Numbered from the stretch's first letter, positions 10,449 to 21,144 are shown. The stretch is DNA of 64,000 nucleotides from Firmicutes bacterium UBA5766 (GCA_002418775.1 DIEU01000001.1:1-64000), one strand, 5' to 3'. Numbers and translations: made by a program. Notes: generated from the sequence alone by a model not told the origin.

Positions 10449-11024
10449 ATGCCAAGATTGAAGGATAAATATAGCGGCGAAGTAATAAAGGCAATGGTTG
10501 AAAGGTTCAGCTACTCTAATATCATGCAGGCGCCCAGGTTAGAAAAAGTTGTGATCAATATGGGAGTTGGCGACGCTATCCAAAACAGCAAAGCTTTGGA
10601 TGCGGCAGTAAGCGACCTGGCGATCATTACGGGGCAGCGCCCTGTAATAACCAAAGCTAAAAGATCAATTGCTGCCTTCAAACTGCGCCAGGGAATGAGG
10701 ATAGGCTGTAAGGTGACCTTGCGCGGGAACCGTATGTACGAATTTGTAGATAAGTTATTCAACATAGCGCTTCCCAGAGTAAGGGATTTCCGGGGGGTTT
10801 CCCCTGATTCGTTTGACGGGCGCGGTAATTACAGCCTGGGCATTAAGGAACAGCTAATCTTTCCGGAAATCGAATATGACAAAATTGAAAAAATCAGAGG
10901 GATGGATATAATTTTTGTTACAACAGCTAAAAGCGATGAAGAAGCAAGGTTTTTCCTGGGCTTGATGGGGATGCCTTTTAAAACAGTATCAGGCCGGCAA
11001 AAAGCAGACGTTGCTTCTGCTTGA
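10449..11024 (+). CDS. rplE: 50S ribosomal protein L5
   Basis: A 191-aa L5 protein that binds 5S rRNA in the central protuberance. Landmarks are [18 protein letters not shown] near residues 31-48, [20 protein letters not shown] near 60-79 and [20 protein letters not shown] near 118-137. It runs about 12 residues beyond the B. subtilis form at the C-terminus ([12 protein letters not shown]). The ATG at 10449 follows AAGGGGGATAATC. Confidence 0.96.
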   Translation: MPRLKDKYSGEVIKAMVERFSYSNIMQAPRLEKVVINMGVGDAIQNSKALDAAVSDLAIITGQRPVITKAKRSIAAFKLRQGMRIGCKVTLRGNRMYEFVDKLFNIALPRVRDFRGVSPDSFDGRGNYSLGIKEQLIFPEIEYDKIEKIRGMDIIFVTTAKSDEEARFFLGLMGMPFKTVSGRQKADVASA

Positions 11025-11085
11025 GGAAAGTAAAAAGTTTGGAAAACGGATATGTGTAAATATCCCAATTATAAGGAGGGGAATG

Positions 11086-11271
11086 ATGGCAAAAAAGTCT
11101 TTGGTTAATAAAGCCATGCTTGAGCCAAAGTTTAAAGTGCGCAAATACAATAGATGCATGTTATGTGGTAGGCCCCGTGCTTATATACGCAGGTTCGGCA
11201 TTTGTAGGATTTGTTTTAGGATGTTGTCTTACAGAGGAGAAATTCCTGGTGTGCGTAAGGCAAGCTGGTAG
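11086..11271 (+). CDS. rpsZ: 30S ribosomal protein S14, type Z
   Basis: A 61-aa zinc-binding (C+) S14. The four ligands are visible as CMLCGRP and CRICFR (CxxC...CxxC), and FKVRKYNRC precedes them. Zinc-free S14 is about 89-101 aa, so this is the short Zn type. The frame is open from 11011, but ATAAGGAGGGG fits the double ATG at 11083/11086. The second ATG gives the family start MAKKSLVNK. Confidence 0.95.
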   Translation: MAKKSLVNKAMLEPKFKVRKYNRCMLCGRPRAYIRRFGICRICFRMLSYRGEIPGVRKASW

Positions 11272-11288
11272 AAAGGGGGCAGGTTTTC

Positions 11289-11687
11289 ATGGTGATGACG
11301 GATCCAGTGGCGGATTTTTTAATCCGGATTAAGAATGCTAATGTAGTATATCATGATAAAGTTGAAGCTCCTGCTTCGAGAGTGAAACAGGCTATTGCCG
11401 GTATTTTAAAAGAAGAAGGCCTAATTAGGGATTTCGAATTTATTAATGATGGAAAACAGGGCGTTATAAGGGTATTTATGAAATACGGACCCGAAAAGCA
11501 AAGGGTAATTGCAGGAATCAAAAGGATTAGCAAACCCGGGTTAAGAGTTTACGCAAGAAAAGATGCAATTCCACGTGTGTTGGGAGGGTTGGGGATAGCA
11601 ATTATCTCTACTTCCCGAGGTATTATGACAGATAAAAAGGCGCGCAAGCTGGGTTTAGGAGGGGAGGTTATCTGCTACGTCTGGTAG
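11289..11687 (+). CDS. rpsH: 30S ribosomal protein S8
   Basis: A 132-aa S8 protein binding helix 21 of 16S rRNA. It starts [18 protein letters not shown], the usual Firmicute N-terminus, and ends with the family motif [20 protein letters not shown] followed by VICYVW. The ATG at 11289 follows GAAAGGGGGC. In normal spc order between S14 and L6. Confidence 0.97.
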   Translation: MVMTDPVADFLIRIKNANVVYHDKVEAPASRVKQAIAGILKEEGLIRDFEFINDGKQGVIRVFMKYGPEKQRVIAGIKRISKPGLRVYARKDAIPRVLGGLGIAIISTSRGIMTDKKARKLGLGGEVICYVW

Positions 11688-11709
11688 CCTTGAAGGAGGT
11701 GATATATAA

Positions 11710-12258
11710 ATGTCGCGTATAGGTAAACAGCCTGTAATGTTGTCTGGAGCCGTAGATGTGCAGGTCGTTGAAAACAGGGTTTCCGTGAAGGGTCCAAAAG
11801 GTCAGCTGGTCAGGGATATTCATCCTGATATGGTGATTCGCAAAGAAAGCGATCGTGTTTTAGTTGAAAGGCCTTCGGATTCAAAACTGCATAGTTCCTT
11901 ACATGGTCTAACCCGCACTTTGATAAATAATATGGTCATAGGTGTAACGAACGGGTTCGAAAAGACCCTGGAGCTCACTGGTGTAGGTTACCGGGCCAGC
12001 AAACAGGGAAATAAACTTGTTCTATTGATGGGATATTCTCACCCCGTTGAAATAGTTCCTGAGGAAGGGCTGGAAATAGATGTTCCTGCGCCGACCAGGG
12101 TTATTGTTAAAGGGACGGATAAAGAGAGGGTCGGCAATCTGGCGGCAAAGATACGCGCTGTCCGCGAGCCAGAACCATACAAAGCAAAAGGGATAAAATA
12201 CGAGGGAGAAAAGATTAGAAGAAAAGCTGGTAAAGCTGGCGGCAAGGGAAAGAAGTAA
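11710..12258 (+). CDS. rplF: 50S ribosomal protein L6
   Basis: A 182-aa L6 protein next to the sarcin-ricin loop. It has [19 protein letters not shown] at the start, [19 protein letters not shown] near residues 63-81 and the C-terminal [19 protein letters not shown], followed by a basic tail. The ATG at 11710 follows AAGGAGGTGATA, a near-perfect site. Confidence 0.97.
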   Translation: MSRIGKQPVMLSGAVDVQVVENRVSVKGPKGQLVRDIHPDMVIRKESDRVLVERPSDSKLHSSLHGLTRTLINNMVIGVTNGFEKTLELTGVGYRASKQGNKLVLLMGYSHPVEIVPEEGLEIDVPAPTRVIVKGTDKERVGNLAAKIRAVREPEPYKAKGIKYEGEKIRRKAGKAGGKGKK

Positions 12259-12290
12259 GCGTCCGAACAAAGAATTAGGAGGTAAGCAGA

Positions 12291-12659
12291 TTGATTAAAA
12301 AAACCAGCCGTGAGAAATTGCGCTGCGAACGCAGATGGCGGGTGCGCAGGAAAATAAAGGGCACTGCTTCCCGGCCGAGGCTAAATGTTTTCCGCAGCCT
12401 GAATCATATATACGCCAATATAATTGATGACAACCAGGGGATGACGGTGATTTCTGTTTCATCTCTTTCTCCTGAGTTAAAGGATGACTTGAAAAGCGGT
12501 GGAAATACGGCAGCCGCTGCCGCGGTTGGAAAATTGGTGGCTCAAAAAGCAATCCAGGCAGGAGTTAAAAATGTAGTTTTTGATAGAGCCGGTTATTTGT
12601 ATCATGGCCGTATAAAGGCACTGGCTGAAGCCGCAAGAGAAGGCGGTTTGGAGTTTTAA
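12291..12659 (+). CDS. rplR: 50S ribosomal protein L18
   Basis: A 122-aa L18 protein binding 5S rRNA with L5. Landmarks are [20 protein letters not shown] near residues 14-33, the IYANIIDD segment and the C-terminal [20 protein letters not shown]. The start is TTG at 12291 after AGGAGGTAAGC. Spc order is preserved. Confidence 0.97.
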   Translation: MIKKTSREKLRCERRWRVRRKIKGTASRPRLNVFRSLNHIYANIIDDNQGMTVISVSSLSPELKDDLKSGGNTAAAAAVGKLVAQKAIQAGVKNVVFDRAGYLYHGRIKALAEAAREGGLEF

Positions 12660-12691
12660 AAGAAATATTTGAATATTAAGGAGGTGGATGG

Positions 12692-13231
12692 GTGTCACGG
12701 ATAGATGCCAATAAACTGGAGTTAAGTGAGAAAGTGGTTTATGTCAACCGTGTTGCCAAGGTTGTCAAAGGAGGACGTCGTTTTAGCTTTTCAGCCCTTG
12801 TTGTTGTTGGTGACAGCGATGGTCATGTGGGCGCAGGATTAGGCAAGGCCGGGGAGGTTCCCGAAGCTATTCGCAAGGGGATTGAAGATGCCAAAAAAAA
12901 TATGATTAAAGTTCCTGTCATTGGTACTACTATTCCTCATGAGGTAGTAGGGATTTTTGGGGCGGGAAAAGTGCTTCTAAAACCCGCAGCGCCTGGGACG
13001 GGAGTCATTGCAGGTGGACCAGTCCGGGCTATTTTGGAATTGGCCGGTGTTCGAGATATTTTAACCAAATCTTTAGGTTCGCATAACGCAAACAATGTGG
13101 TTCACGCCACAGTGAAAGCTCTAAAAGGACTTAAAACACCTGCTGAGGTAGCTCACTTGCGTGGTAAACAGCAAGAGGATCTTGATTGGAAAGGTTATGG
13201 AGAACAGGCCGCTTTCACGACAGCGACATAA
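12692..13231 (+). CDS. rpsE: 30S ribosomal protein S5
   Basis: A 179-aa S5 protein with the dsRBD-like N-terminal domain ([20 protein letters not shown] near residues 18-37) and the C-terminal fold ([22 protein letters not shown]). It sits at the mRNA entry channel. The start is GTG at 12692 behind AAGGAGGTGG. The next gene is rplO; rpmD, which normally intervenes, is absent (98 nt gap). Confidence 0.97.
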   Translation: MSRIDANKLELSEKVVYVNRVAKVVKGGRRFSFSALVVVGDSDGHVGAGLGKAGEVPEAIRKGIEDAKKNMIKVPVIGTTIPHEVVGIFGAGKVLLKPAAPGTGVIAGGPVRAILELAGVRDILTKSLGSHNANNVVHATVKALKGLKTPAEVAHLRGKQQEDLDWKGYGEQAAFTTAT

Positions 13232-13329
13232 AACACTAGACGCGGTTTCTAATTTTGAAAAAAAGCCCTTAAACATTGGGATAATGATAAAGTTGTAGCT
13301 TTTCGTATTAGTTGTGGGGAGGTGTTATA

Positions 13330-13788
13330 GTGGTATTGTTAAACGAACTGCAACCTGCTCCAGGCGCCAGGAAGAAACCAAACCGCAAAGGACAAGGTAT
13401 TGGCAGTGGCCAGGGTAAGACGGCTGGCAGAGGTTCAAAAGGACAAAAGTCTCGTTCCGGCGGCGGAGTTCGTCCTGGTTTTGAAGGTGGACAGATGCCT
13501 TTACAGCGTCGTCTGCCCAAAAGAGGTTTTACAAATGCTCCTTTCAAAAAGCATATTACCGGTGTAAATGTTGAAGTTTTGAATCGTTTTGAAGACGGGA
13601 CACTGGTCTCGCCCATGGAACTGAAGTCCTCCCGGATAGTTAAAAAAATAGGTGACGGCATAAAAATACTCGGACAGGGTGAGTTAACCAGAGCACTGAC
13701 TGTTCAAGCGCACTTTTTTAGCAAAACTGCCGCAGAAAAGATTATTGCCGCAGGCGGTAAGGTCGAGGTGATCACTAATGATCAATAG
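13330..13788 (+). CDS. rplO: 50S ribosomal protein L15
   Basis: A 152-aa L15 protein, with [20 protein letters not shown] at the start and the glycine-rich [20 protein letters not shown] segment near residues 32-51, then [17 protein letters not shown]. The frame is open from 13312, but GGGGAGGT at 13316-13323 is 6-7 nt from the GTG at 13330, the chosen start; TTG 13336 is an alternative. The 3' end overlaps secY by 11 nt. Confidence 0.96.
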   Translation: MVLLNELQPAPGARKKPNRKGQGIGSGQGKTAGRGSKGQKSRSGGGVRPGFEGGQMPLQRRLPKRGFTNAPFKKHITGVNVEVLNRFEDGTLVSPMELKSSRIVKKIGDGIKILGQGELTRALTVQAHFFSKTAAEKIIAAGGKVEVITNDQ

Positions 13789-15037
13789 CTTGATGGGCGC
13801 GTTAAAAATAGGCGATCTCAGGCAGAAACTGATTTTTACCATACTTATGTTGTTTGTCTTCAGGCTGGGAGCGCATGTTCCTGTTCCGGGTATTAATACA
13901 GAGGTATTTTCAAACCTTGTTTCACAAGGCGCTCTTTTCGGATTCTTTGATGTGATCTCGGGCGGCGCGTTTAAAAAGTTTTCTGTTTTCGCAATGAGCA
14001 TAACCCCTTATATAAACGCTTCAATTATCATGCAGTTATTAACTGTTGTTATTCCTCACCTCGAGCGTTTAGCCAAGGAAGGCGAAGAAGGACGCAGGAA
14101 AATAACACAGTATACCCGCTATTTGACGGTTGTGTTGGCTTTTATACAGGCAATTGGTATGAGTATAGCGCTTAAAAACGCCTTTATAAGACCAGCTCTG
14201 GACCAATACCTTTTAGTTTCTTTGACTTTAACTGCCGGGACTGCATTTTTGATGTGGATAGGGGAGCAAATTACAGAAAAAGGAATCGGCAACGGGATAT
14301 CACTTTTAATCTTTGCCGGTATAGTGTCACGTGTGCCTTCCGGTATAGTCAGGTCGGTAGAATACATTCAGGCAGGCACAATAAGTTATTTCAACATTCT
14401 TCTGCTTGTTATTATTGGAATCCTGGTAATAGCATGTATTGTCCTAATCAATGAGGGTCAGCGAAGGATTCCTGTGCAGTATGCCAAGCGTGTGGTTGGA
14501 AGACGGGTTTACGGAGGCCAAAGCACGCATATTCCGCTCAGGGTAAACCAGGCAGGTGTTATTCCTGTAATCTTCGCGTCGTCCATATTGATGTTTCCCC
14601 AACAGTTGGTTCAATGGTTTTCAGGAGAAAAGTTTTCCGCCTGGTATACGACTTATTTTGATTGGGGAACAGCTGCGCACACAATTATATATGCCTTGCT
14701 GGTAATTGGTTTTACTTTTTTCTATACAACAGTGATAATGAACCCCTCGGATGTAGCGGAAAATATTAAAAAATATGGCGGTTTTATTCCCGGGATACGT
14801 CCAGGCAGACCGACCGCCGAGTATATAAGCAAGGTAATGAGTAAGGTAACTCTTGTAGGCGCAGTGTTTTTGGCTTTAATAGCAATTTTACCAAACTTTG
14901 TTTTATTGGCGACACGTATTCCTAACGTTTATTTTGGTGGGACTGCGCTTCTCATCGTTGTAGGAGTGGCGTTGGATACAATGAAACAAATAGAGTCCCA
15001 GATGCTGATGCGGAGTTACCACGGTTTCATCAAGTAA
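13778..15037 (+). CDS. secY: Preprotein translocase subunit SecY
   Basis: A 419-aa integral membrane protein, the channel of the Sec translocon, with about ten hydrophobic segments. Signatures include [15 protein letters not shown] in TM1 and the plug region, [19 protein letters not shown] near residues 70-88 and [21 protein letters not shown] near 325-345. The ATG at 13778 lies inside rplO. It is followed after 15 nt by map; adk, which commonly sits between them, is missing. Confidence 0.97.
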   Translation: MINSLMGALKIGDLRQKLIFTILMLFVFRLGAHVPVPGINTEVFSNLVSQGALFGFFDVISGGAFKKFSVFAMSITPYINASIIMQLLTVVIPHLERLAKEGEEGRRKITQYTRYLTVVLAFIQAIGMSIALKNAFIRPALDQYLLVSLTLTAGTAFLMWIGEQITEKGIGNGISLLIFAGIVSRVPSGIVRSVEYIQAGTISYFNILLLVIIGILVIACIVLINEGQRRIPVQYAKRVVGRRVYGGQSTHIPLRVNQAGVIPVIFASSILMFPQQLVQWFSGEKFSAWYTTYFDWGTAAHTIIYALLVIGFTFFYTTVIMNPSDVAENIKKYGGFIPGIRPGRPTAEYISKVMSKVTLVGAVFLALIAILPNFVLLATRIPNVYFGGTALLIVVGVALDTMKQIESQMLMRSYHGFIK

Positions 15038-15052
15038 AATGGAGTATGGTCA

Positions 15053-15799
15053 ATGATAACCATAAAATCAAAACGAGAGATAGCATATATGCGTGATGCC
15101 GGAAGGGTAGTGGCCGGGACCTTTACAGAACTTTTTAAGTTAATCAAACCTGGTGTAACGACCGCAGAATTAGCTTGCGCTGCGGAGGAATATATTATCA
15201 GTCATGGCGCAAAACCGGCTTTCAAAGGTTTATATGGTTTTCCTGCCTGCATCTGTGTTTCTATAAACGAGGAAGTTGTTCACGGTATTCCTGGTTTAAG
15301 AAAATTAAAGGACGGAGATATTATAAGTATTGACATAGGGACGGAAATAAATGGATACTATGGTGACGGCGCACATTCATTTCCTGTAGGAAATGTTACT
15401 GAAAAAGCATTAAGGCTTCTAAAAATTACCGAAGAGTCTTTGTATGAGGGTATTAGAAAAGCTCGTGAAGGAAACCGTTTGTCGGATATATCCAATGCTA
15501 TTCAAACACATGTAGAGAAAAACGGTTATTCTGTTGTAAGAGATTATGTTGGGCATGGAATTGGTAAAAGTATGCATGAGGAACCACAGGTTCCAAATTT
15601 CGGTCAGCCAAACCGTGGAATAAGACTTAAGTCCGGGATGACCCTGGCTATCGAACCAATGGTCAACATCGGCACACACGAAGTATATACTCTAGCTGAT
15701 AACTGGACGGTAATTACTAAGGATGCGGAGCTATCGGCCCATTTTGAACATACCGTGGCCATTACCGAAGGAGAACCGGAGATTTTAACGCGGCTTTAA
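15053..15799 (+). CDS. map: Methionine aminopeptidase, type I
   Basis: A 248-aa enzyme that removes the initiator methionine. The five metal ligands can be placed: ISIDIGTEINGYYGDGAH gives the two aspartates, HGIG one histidine, AIEPMV the first glutamate, and FEHTVAITEGEPEIL the last glutamate. The active-site VVHGIP is also present. The ATG at 15053 has only a weak GGAGTATGG site. Part of the secY-map-infA run. Confidence 0.97.
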   Translation: MITIKSKREIAYMRDAGRVVAGTFTELFKLIKPGVTTAELACAAEEYIISHGAKPAFKGLYGFPACICVSINEEVVHGIPGLRKLKDGDIISIDIGTEINGYYGDGAHSFPVGNVTEKALRLLKITEESLYEGIRKAREGNRLSDISNAIQTHVEKNGYSVVRDYVGHGIGKSMHEEPQVPNFGQPNRGIRLKSGMTLAIEPMVNIGTHEVYTLADNWTVITKDAELSAHFEHTVAITEGEPEILTRL

Positions 15800-15810
15800 T
15801 TGAGGAGATC

Positions 15811-16107
15811 ATGGTCATGGAAAAAAAATTTTTACCTGGTCGTTTGGTATGTTCCATTGCCGGCCGGGATGCGGGAAAGCTATATATTATTATTGATACT
15901 TTAAGTGATAACATGGTTCAGGTTGTTGACGGAAAAATCCGGAAACTTACTGCGCCAAAAAAGAAAAATATTAAGCACCTGATGGCTTATTCACAAAAAT
16001 CCGGTGAAATAGAGGAGAAAAAAAAATCCGGTCAGCGTATTACAGATCTTGAGGTGCGTAATATAATGAAGCGTTTAATGGCCGAAACACTGGTGAAAAG
16101 GGGGTAG
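15811..16107 (+). CDS. KOW-domain RNA-binding protein (L14e-like)
   Basis: A 98-aa protein opening with [20 protein letters not shown], a KOW motif like that of archaeal/eukaryotic L14e, L6e and L27e, followed by a basic [20 protein letters not shown] segment. Proteins of this kind are found between map and infA in several spore-forming Clostridia. The function is unknown; ribosome or rRNA association is inferred from motif and location. The start may be ATG 15811 or 15817; GAGGAG upstream suits either. Confidence 0.85.
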   Translation: MVMEKKFLPGRLVCSIAGRDAGKLYIIIDTLSDNMVQVVDGKIRKLTAPKKKNIKHLMAYSQKSGEIEEKKKSGQRITDLEVRNIMKRLMAETLVKRG

Positions 16108-16109
16108 CT

Positions 16110-16328
16110 ATGTCAAAACAGGATGTTATCGAGGTGGAAGGTACTGTAATTGAACCGCTTCCCAATGCGATGTTCCGGGTAAAGCTGGAAAATGGTCACA
16201 AAGTACTGGCCCATGTATCCGGCAAAATAAGGATGAATTTTATTCGGATTCTTGCCGGAGACAGAGTAATGGTAGAGTTGTCCCCTTATGATTTAAGCCG
16301 GGGCCGCATTGTTTATCGATACAAGTAG
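16110..16328 (+). CDS. infA: Translation initiation factor IF-1
   Basis: A 72-aa OB-fold protein that occupies the 30S A site during initiation. It reads [20 protein letters not shown] at the start and [20 protein letters not shown] at the end, both diagnostic. The ATG at 16110 follows the preceding stop by 2 nt, with AAAAGGGGG as its binding site inside the KOW gene. Confidence 0.98.
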   Translation: MSKQDVIEVEGTVIEPLPNAMFRVKLENGHKVLAHVSGKIRMNFIRILAGDRVMVELSPYDLSRGRIVYRYK

Positions 16329-16361
16329 ACTGTTGAAAGGTTTTTGGGGGGTTGAAGTAAA

Positions 16362-16475
16362 ATGAAAGTACGGCCATCCGTGAAGTTGATTTGTGAGAAG
16401 TGTAAAATCATTCGACGCCATGGCAAGATTAGGGTAATCTGTGAGAACCCAAAACATAAACAGAGGCAAGGATAA
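16362..16475 (+). CDS. rpmJ: 50S ribosomal protein L36
   Basis: A 37-aa zinc-ribbon protein. Translation gives [19 protein letters not shown], then [18 protein letters not shown]. The ligands CxxC...C...H of the C+ form are intact. The ATG at 16362 follows TTTTGGGGGGTTG. It sits in the normal infA-rpmJ-rpsM order. Confidence 0.97.
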   Translation: MKVRPSVKLICEKCKIIRRHGKIRVICENPKHKQRQG

Positions 16476-16516
16476 AAAAGTAAGTATTTGAGGTCTGAAG
16501 GAGGTGTCTAAACTTA

Positions 16517-16888
16517 ATGGCGCGTATTGCAGGGGTGGATTTGCCTCGTGATAAACGTGTGGAAGTTGCCATTACATATATTTATGGTATCGGGCGTTCA
16601 CAGGCCAAAAAGATAATAACCAGCGCAAAATTAAACCCTGATACCAGGGTAAGAAACCTGGCCGAGGAGGAAGTAAACAAGCTCAGGGAGATTATTGAAA
16701 AGAATCATCAAGTTGAAGGTGATCTGCGCAGGGAAATAGCCCTGAACATAAAAAGGCTTATTGAAATTGGATGTTACCGTGGCCTTCGTCACCGCCGCGG
16801 TATGCCTGTCAGGGGCCAACGGACAAAAACAAACGCCCGTACCCGGAAAGGACCGCGCAAGACCGTAGGTGTACGCCGCAAGAAGTAA
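16517..16888 (+). CDS. rpsM: 30S ribosomal protein S13
   Basis: A 123-aa S13 protein contacting tRNA and bridging the subunits. It has [20 protein letters not shown] at the start, [13 protein letters not shown], and the signature [19 protein letters not shown] near residues 86-104, with a basic tail ending GVRRKK. The ATG at 16517 follows GAAGGAGGTG. First gene of the alpha operon. Confidence 0.98.
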   Translation: MARIAGVDLPRDKRVEVAITYIYGIGRSQAKKIITSAKLNPDTRVRNLAEEEVNKLREIIEKNHQVEGDLRREIALNIKRLIEIGCYRGLRHRRGMPVRGQRTKTNARTRKGPRKTVGVRRKK

Positions 16889-16931
16889 AAATGACACCGC
16901 AGCACGGTGAAAGATAAAGGGAGGTGTTAGG

Positions 16932-17321
16932 ATGGCTCGTCGACAGGTTCGAACTAAACGGCGGGAGCGAAAAAATATTGATCAGGGTGTAGCCCATATT
17001 AAATCTACTTTTAATAATACAGTGATTACCATTACAGATACAAAAGGAAATGCTATTTCATGGTCCAGCGCGGGAACTGTCGGTTTTAAGGGTTCGCGCA
17101 AGAGCACTCCTTTTGCTGCTCAAATGGCAGCTGAAACAGCAGGGAAGGAAGCTATGGAACATGGCATGAAACAGGTCGAGGTTCTTGTAAAAGGTCCGGG
17201 CTCCGGTCGTGAGGCAGCTATACGTTCATTACAGGCTGTTGGTCTTGAAGTAAGCTTAATTAAGGATGTTACCCCAATTCCTCATAATGGCTGCCGGCCA
17301 CCAAAACGCAGGAGAGTTTAA
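16932..17321 (+). CDS. rpsK: 30S ribosomal protein S11
   Basis: A 129-aa platform protein. Landmarks are [18 protein letters not shown] near residues 19-36, [20 protein letters not shown] near 57-76 and the C-terminal [18 protein letters not shown]. The ATG at 16932 follows GGGAGGTGTT. Alpha operon order rpsM-rpsK-rpsD-rpoA-rplQ is intact. Confidence 0.98.
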   Translation: MARRQVRTKRRERKNIDQGVAHIKSTFNNTVITITDTKGNAISWSSAGTVGFKGSRKSTPFAAQMAAETAGKEAMEHGMKQVEVLVKGPGSGREAAIRSLQAVGLEVSLIKDVTPIPHNGCRPPKRRRV

Positions 17322-17356
17322 TTCTATCCAACTAGGACGGGAGGTAAATCAATTAG

Positions 17357-17986
17357 ATGGCGAGGTATACGGGTCCTCAGTGTCGACTCTGCCGTCGTGA
17401 AGGCGTTAAATTATTCTTAAAAGGAGAAAGATGTTACACAACAAGGTGTTCTGTTGAACGGCGCGGTTATCCGCCCGGCATACACGGTCAAAAGCGGCGG
17501 GCAAAACAAAGTGAATACGGCCTTCAGCTCAGGGAAAAGCAGAAAGCGCGTCGTATTTATCATGTACTGGAAACCCAGTTCCGCAATTACTTTGAGGAAG
17601 CTGAACGTGAAAAAGGCGTAACTGGCGAAAACCTGCTTAAGCTTCTCGAAAGAAGGCTGGACAGTGTGGTATATCGCTTAAGTTTGGCCGCTTCTCGATC
17701 AGAAGCCCGTCAATTGGTTCGACATGGTCATTTTTTGGTTAATGGCAGGAAAGTAAATATTCCTTCTTTTAAAGTGCGGGTTGGTGATCTAATCGCAATC
17801 CGCGAAAAGAGCAGGGAATCTGCCCGTTTAATTGAGTTAATGGAAAGAGCAGCTGAAAGGACTCCCCCACCGTGGTTAGAATTACTTCCCGAACAAAAGG
17901 GAGGAAAGGTGATAGGTCTCCCCACGAGGGATCAGATAGACAGTTCTATCCAGGAGCATTTAATTGTAGAGTTGTACTCCAGGTAA
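17357..17986 (+). CDS. rpsD: 30S ribosomal protein S4, zinc-binding form
   Basis: A 209-aa protein that starts 30S assembly and in many bacteria represses the alpha operon. The N-terminus has CRLCRREG...[12 protein letters not shown], four cysteines of the C+ zinc form. The central S4 RNA-binding domain reads [20 protein letters not shown] near residues 104-123. The C-terminal part is longer in charge-rich sequence than B. subtilis S4. ATG at 17357 after GGGAGGTAAA. Confidence 0.97.
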   Translation: MARYTGPQCRLCRREGVKLFLKGERCYTTRCSVERRGYPPGIHGQKRRAKQSEYGLQLREKQKARRIYHVLETQFRNYFEEAEREKGVTGENLLKLLERRLDSVVYRLSLAASRSEARQLVRHGHFLVNGRKVNIPSFKVRVGDLIAIREKSRESARLIELMERAAERTPPPWLELLPEQKGGKVIGLPTRDQIDSSIQEHLIVELYSR

Positions 17987-18044
17987 AGCCGTTTGTATAG
18001 TCTAATAGATTTTTCGGCTAAAAGAAGGAGGGTTAACTCGAACA

Positions 18045-18992
18045 ATGTTGGAGATTGAAAAACCAAGAATAGAATGTTTACAGGTTAATGATGATAATAA
18101 CTATGCCAAGTTTGTCATGGAACCTTTGGAAAGAGGATACGGGATTACTCTTGGTAATTCAATAAGAAGAGTGCTGCTTTCATCCCTTCCGGGCGCTGCA
18201 GTGACAGCAGTGAAGATTGACGGTGTTCTTCATGAGTTTTCAACTATTCCAGGGGTAGCTGAAGACGTTACTGACATAATCCTGAACCTCAAGGGTTTAT
18301 GTTTAAGAATGTATTCTGATGAAGAAAAAATTCTCCGTATTGGAGCTGAGGGTGAAGGAGAAGTTCTGGCGCGGAATATTATCCATGACTCAGACATTGA
18401 AATTCTTAATCCGGACATGCATATTGCTACTATGGACAGTGGACGATTATTTATGGAAATTATTGTGTCAAAAGGGAGAGGCTATGTATCGGCCGAAAGA
18501 AATAAAAAGGGTGAACAGGTAATAGGACTTATTCCTGTGGATTCAGTCTTCACGCCTGTCAAAAGAGTTAATTACGTTGTTGAAAACACCCGTGTCGGTC
18601 AGCGTACTGACTATGACAAATTGACTATTGAGGTATGGACTAACGGTGGTATCAGACCTAATGAGGCAATAAGCCTTTCCGCCAAAATTTTAGGTGAACA
18701 TTTACAGTTATTTATCGGTCTTACCGAGACTGTTTCAAATGAAGTAGAGATAATGGTTGAAAAAGAAGCGGAGCAAAAAAATAAGCTTCTTGAAATGAGT
18801 ATCGAAGAACTGGATCTGTCAGTAAGATCATATAACTGCTTAAAACGCGCCGGAATAAACACCGTTGAAGAATTACTCCAGCGAAATGAAGAAGAAATGA
18901 TGAAAGTCCGCAATTTGGGCAGAAAGTCTCTGGAAGAGGTTGTCAAAAAACTTAATGAGCTGAATTTATCTCTGCGCAAGAGCGACGATTAG
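18045..18992 (+). CDS. rpoA: RNA polymerase subunit alpha
   Basis: A 315-aa alpha subunit. The N-terminal assembly domain has [20 protein letters not shown] near residues 24-43 and [18 protein letters not shown]. The C-terminal domain that binds UP elements and activators has [20 protein letters not shown] and [19 protein letters not shown] at 18045 after AGAAGGAGGG. Within the alpha operon before rplQ. Confidence 0.98.
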   Translation: MLEIEKPRIECLQVNDDNNYAKFVMEPLERGYGITLGNSIRRVLLSSLPGAAVTAVKIDGVLHEFSTIPGVAEDVTDIILNLKGLCLRMYSDEEKILRIGAEGEGEVLARNIIHDSDIEILNPDMHIATMDSGRLFMEIIVSKGRGYVSAERNKKGEQVIGLIPVDSVFTPVKRVNYVVENTRVGQRTDYDKLTIEVWTNGGIRPNEAISLSAKILGEHLQLFIGLTETVSNEVEIMVEKEAEQKNKLLEMSIEELDLSVRSYNCLKRAGINTVEELLQRNEEEMMKVRNLGRKSLEEVVKKLNELNLSLRKSDD

Positions 18993-19003
18993 GGGGGGCC
19001 ACG

Positions 19004-19342
19004 ATGGGTTACCGTAAATTAGGCCGTAATACAGGTCACCGTAAAGCCATGTTAAGAAACCTTGTTACGTCCTTATTATTAAACAATCGTATAGTAACAA
19101 CTGAAACCAGGGCAAAGGAAGTTAACAGCCTGGCAGAAAAGATGATTACCCTTGCAAAAAGCGGTGAATTATCTGCCCGGCGTCAGGCCTTGTCTTATTT
19201 GTACAGTGAAACTGTGGTCAGGAAGCTTTTTACCGATTTAGGCTCCCGTTACAGTGAAAGACAGGGCGGCTATACGAGAATTGTTAAATTGGGATATCGG
19301 CGCGGTGATGCAGCGCCGCTTGTAGTGCTTGAACTAGTTTAA
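19004..19342 (+). CDS. rplQ: 50S ribosomal protein L17
   Basis: A 112-aa L17 protein near the tunnel exit. It opens [20 protein letters not shown] and ends with [20 protein letters not shown]. The ATG at 19004 follows TAGGGGGGGCC. Closes the alpha operon. The ECF-transporter genes (ecfA1/A2/T) that often follow in Firmicutes are not present; truA is next. Confidence 0.98.
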   Translation: MGYRKLGRNTGHRKAMLRNLVTSLLLNNRIVTTETRAKEVNSLAEKMITLAKSGELSARRQALSYLYSETVVRKLFTDLGSRYSERQGGYTRIVKLGYRRGDAAPLVVLELV

Positions 19343-19375
19343 AATTTTACTAATTGTGGTAAAAGAGCATTTTGG

Positions 19376-20122
19376 ATGCGTAACATAAAGTTGACTGTTG
19401 CTTATGACGGCACTAATTATCATGGATTTCAAAAGCAATACAACACAGGGCTTCTTACAATTCAGGAAGTCTTGGAAAATGCTTTGTTTCGTTTGTCAAA
19501 AAGAGAAATAAAGGTAACAGGCGCAGCGCGCACAGATGCCGGAGTTCATGCCCGTGGACAAGTAATTAATTTCGATGCTTCGAGTTGGTCTATTCCTTCA
19601 GAACGTGTAGTTTTTGCTTTAAACGGTATGCTTCCACGGGACATTGTAATTATGAGTTCAGAACAGGTTGATCTTGATTTCCACGCCCGGTATAGCGCAC
19701 TGTCAAAAACTTATTTCTATGTTTTATACAACGATAGCAAGCCTTCCCCTTTCTGGCGCCTATACAGCTGTTTTATGCCGTATTCACTTGATATTCCGGC
19801 AATGAAAAGCGCTGCTCTAATGATGGAAGGGGAAAATGATTTTTCAGCGTTTCAGGCGTCAGGTTCATCCGTAAAATCAACAGTACGGACGCTGTTTAAA
19901 ACTGATGTCAGAAAAAAGGGGAAGTTTGTCTACCTAACTTTTAAGGGCAATGGGTTTCTTTATAATATGGTTAGGATTATGGTGGGTACCCTGTTGGAAA
20001 TTGGTCAGGGTAAGCGACTTCCTGAAGAAACCGAACAAATTATAGCTTCACGAAAAAGGGAAATGGCGGGATTTACGGCGCCTGCCTGCGGGTTATATCT
20101 GAAACTGGTAGAATACTTATAG
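19376..20122 (+). CDS. truA: tRNA pseudouridine(38-40) synthase TruA
   Basis: A 248-aa enzyme that converts U38-40 in the tRNA anticodon stem-loop. The catalytic aspartate is in GAARTDAGVHARGQVINFD (about residues 46-64). Other family segments are YDGTNYHGFQKQ at the start, NGMLPRDI, FHARYSALSKTY and KGNGFLYNMVRIMVGTL near 178-194. ATG at 19376, with no strong ribosome binding site. Confidence 0.96.
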   Translation: MRNIKLTVAYDGTNYHGFQKQYNTGLLTIQEVLENALFRLSKREIKVTGAARTDAGVHARGQVINFDASSWSIPSERVVFALNGMLPRDIVIMSSEQVDLDFHARYSALSKTYFYVLYNDSKPSPFWRLYSCFMPYSLDIPAMKSAALMMEGENDFSAFQASGSSVKSTVRTLFKTDVRKKGKFVYLTFKGNGFLYNMVRIMVGTLLEIGQGKRLPEETEQIIASRKREMAGFTAPACGLYLKLVEYL

Positions 20123-20171
20123 CTGAAGCCTGTTTTAAGATAAGATTGGAATGTCACAAGGAGGATTCTAA

Positions 20172-20603
20172 ATGACGAAGACATTCATGGCCAAAGAAAA
20201 AGATATCATGCGGAAATGGTTTGTCATTGACGCACAGGGAAAGGTTCTGGGACGGCTGGCTGTAGAAGCGGCTAAGATTTTACGTGGTAAACACCACCCT
20301 CTTTTCACACCTCACGTTGATACAGGTGATCACGTGATCATAATTAACGCAGACAAAGTAATTCTGACGGGAAATAAGCTGAATAAAAAAATTGAGAAAC
20401 ATCATTCAGGCTATCCTGGCGGTTTAAAGGAAACCAGCTACGCCAAGCTTATGCAGACAAAGCCGGAATTTGTGGTTAAAAAGGCTATTATAGGAATGCT
20501 TCCCCATAATAGACTTGGGTCCTCCATGGCAAAAAAATTGCGTATATATTCCGGATCAACTCATCCGCATCAGGCGCAGAAACCTGGCCAGTGGCCGATG
20601 TAA
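20172..20603 (+). CDS. rplM: 50S ribosomal protein L13
   Basis: A 143-aa L13 protein. It reads [20 protein letters not shown] at the start, as in other bacteria, with [18 protein letters not shown] near residues 27-44 and the signature [20 protein letters not shown] in the second half. ATG at 20172 after ACAAGGAGGATT. Pairs with rpsI 25 nt downstream, the usual two-gene unit. Confidence 0.98.
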   Translation: MTKTFMAKEKDIMRKWFVIDAQGKVLGRLAVEAAKILRGKHHPLFTPHVDTGDHVIIINADKVILTGNKLNKKIEKHHSGYPGGLKETSYAKLMQTKPEFVVKKAIIGMLPHNRLGSSMAKKLRIYSGSTHPHQAQKPGQWPM

Positions 20604-20628
20604 TATTTTTAGAAAGTAGGTATTTTGA

Positions 20629-21021
20629 ATGGATCAGGTAAGTTTTTATGGGACCGGCAGAAGAAAGGAAGCTATAGCAAGAGTTTACCTTTACCCTGGT
20701 GATGGAAAAGTACAGGTAAACAATCATAACATAGAAAATTATTTTAGCCGGAAGATATTAGAAATTTTGGTTAGACAGCCGCTTGAGATAACTGGAACTG
20801 GAGTTCTCTTTAATGTAAGAGCTTTTGTGCATGGCGGAGGAGTAAGCGGCCAGGCCGGCGCCTTGAGGCAGGGGATTGCTCGCGCTTTGCTGCAGGCGGA
20901 TCCCAACCTCAGGAGTGCGTTAAAACGTGCTGGTTTTCTGACCAGGGATCCAAGAATGAAGGAACGCAGAAAATATGGTTTAAAGAAAGCGCGACGGGCG
21001 CCGCAATACTCAAAGCGGTAA
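20629..21021 (+). CDS. rpsI: 30S ribosomal protein S9
   Basis: A 130-aa S9 protein whose C-terminal tail contacts P-site tRNA. The start [18 protein letters not shown], the central [20 protein letters not shown] and the terminal [12 protein letters not shown] are all diagnostic. ATG at 20629, ribosome binding site AGAAAGTAGG. Ends the ribosomal block; the following 123 nt are AT-rich. Confidence 0.98.
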   Translation: MDQVSFYGTGRRKEAIARVYLYPGDGKVQVNNHNIENYFSRKILEILVRQPLEITGTGVLFNVRAFVHGGGVSGQAGALRQGIARALLQADPNLRSALKRAGFLTRDPRMKERRKYGLKKARRAPQYSKR

Positions 21022-21144
21022 ATATTTCTTGCCGGCTTTACTTTTTCTTATTATTTAAAACACCCAAACCGTTAGTGCTAAGGTAACTTATCTTTAGTGA
21101 TTTACATATTTTATCTATAGAAACAACGGAGTGGGTGAACGGAT

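Noticed and set aside
13232..13329. Possible hidden or decayed rpmD
   Set aside because: No frame of about 60 codons and no L30-like words in any frame; the space is too short.
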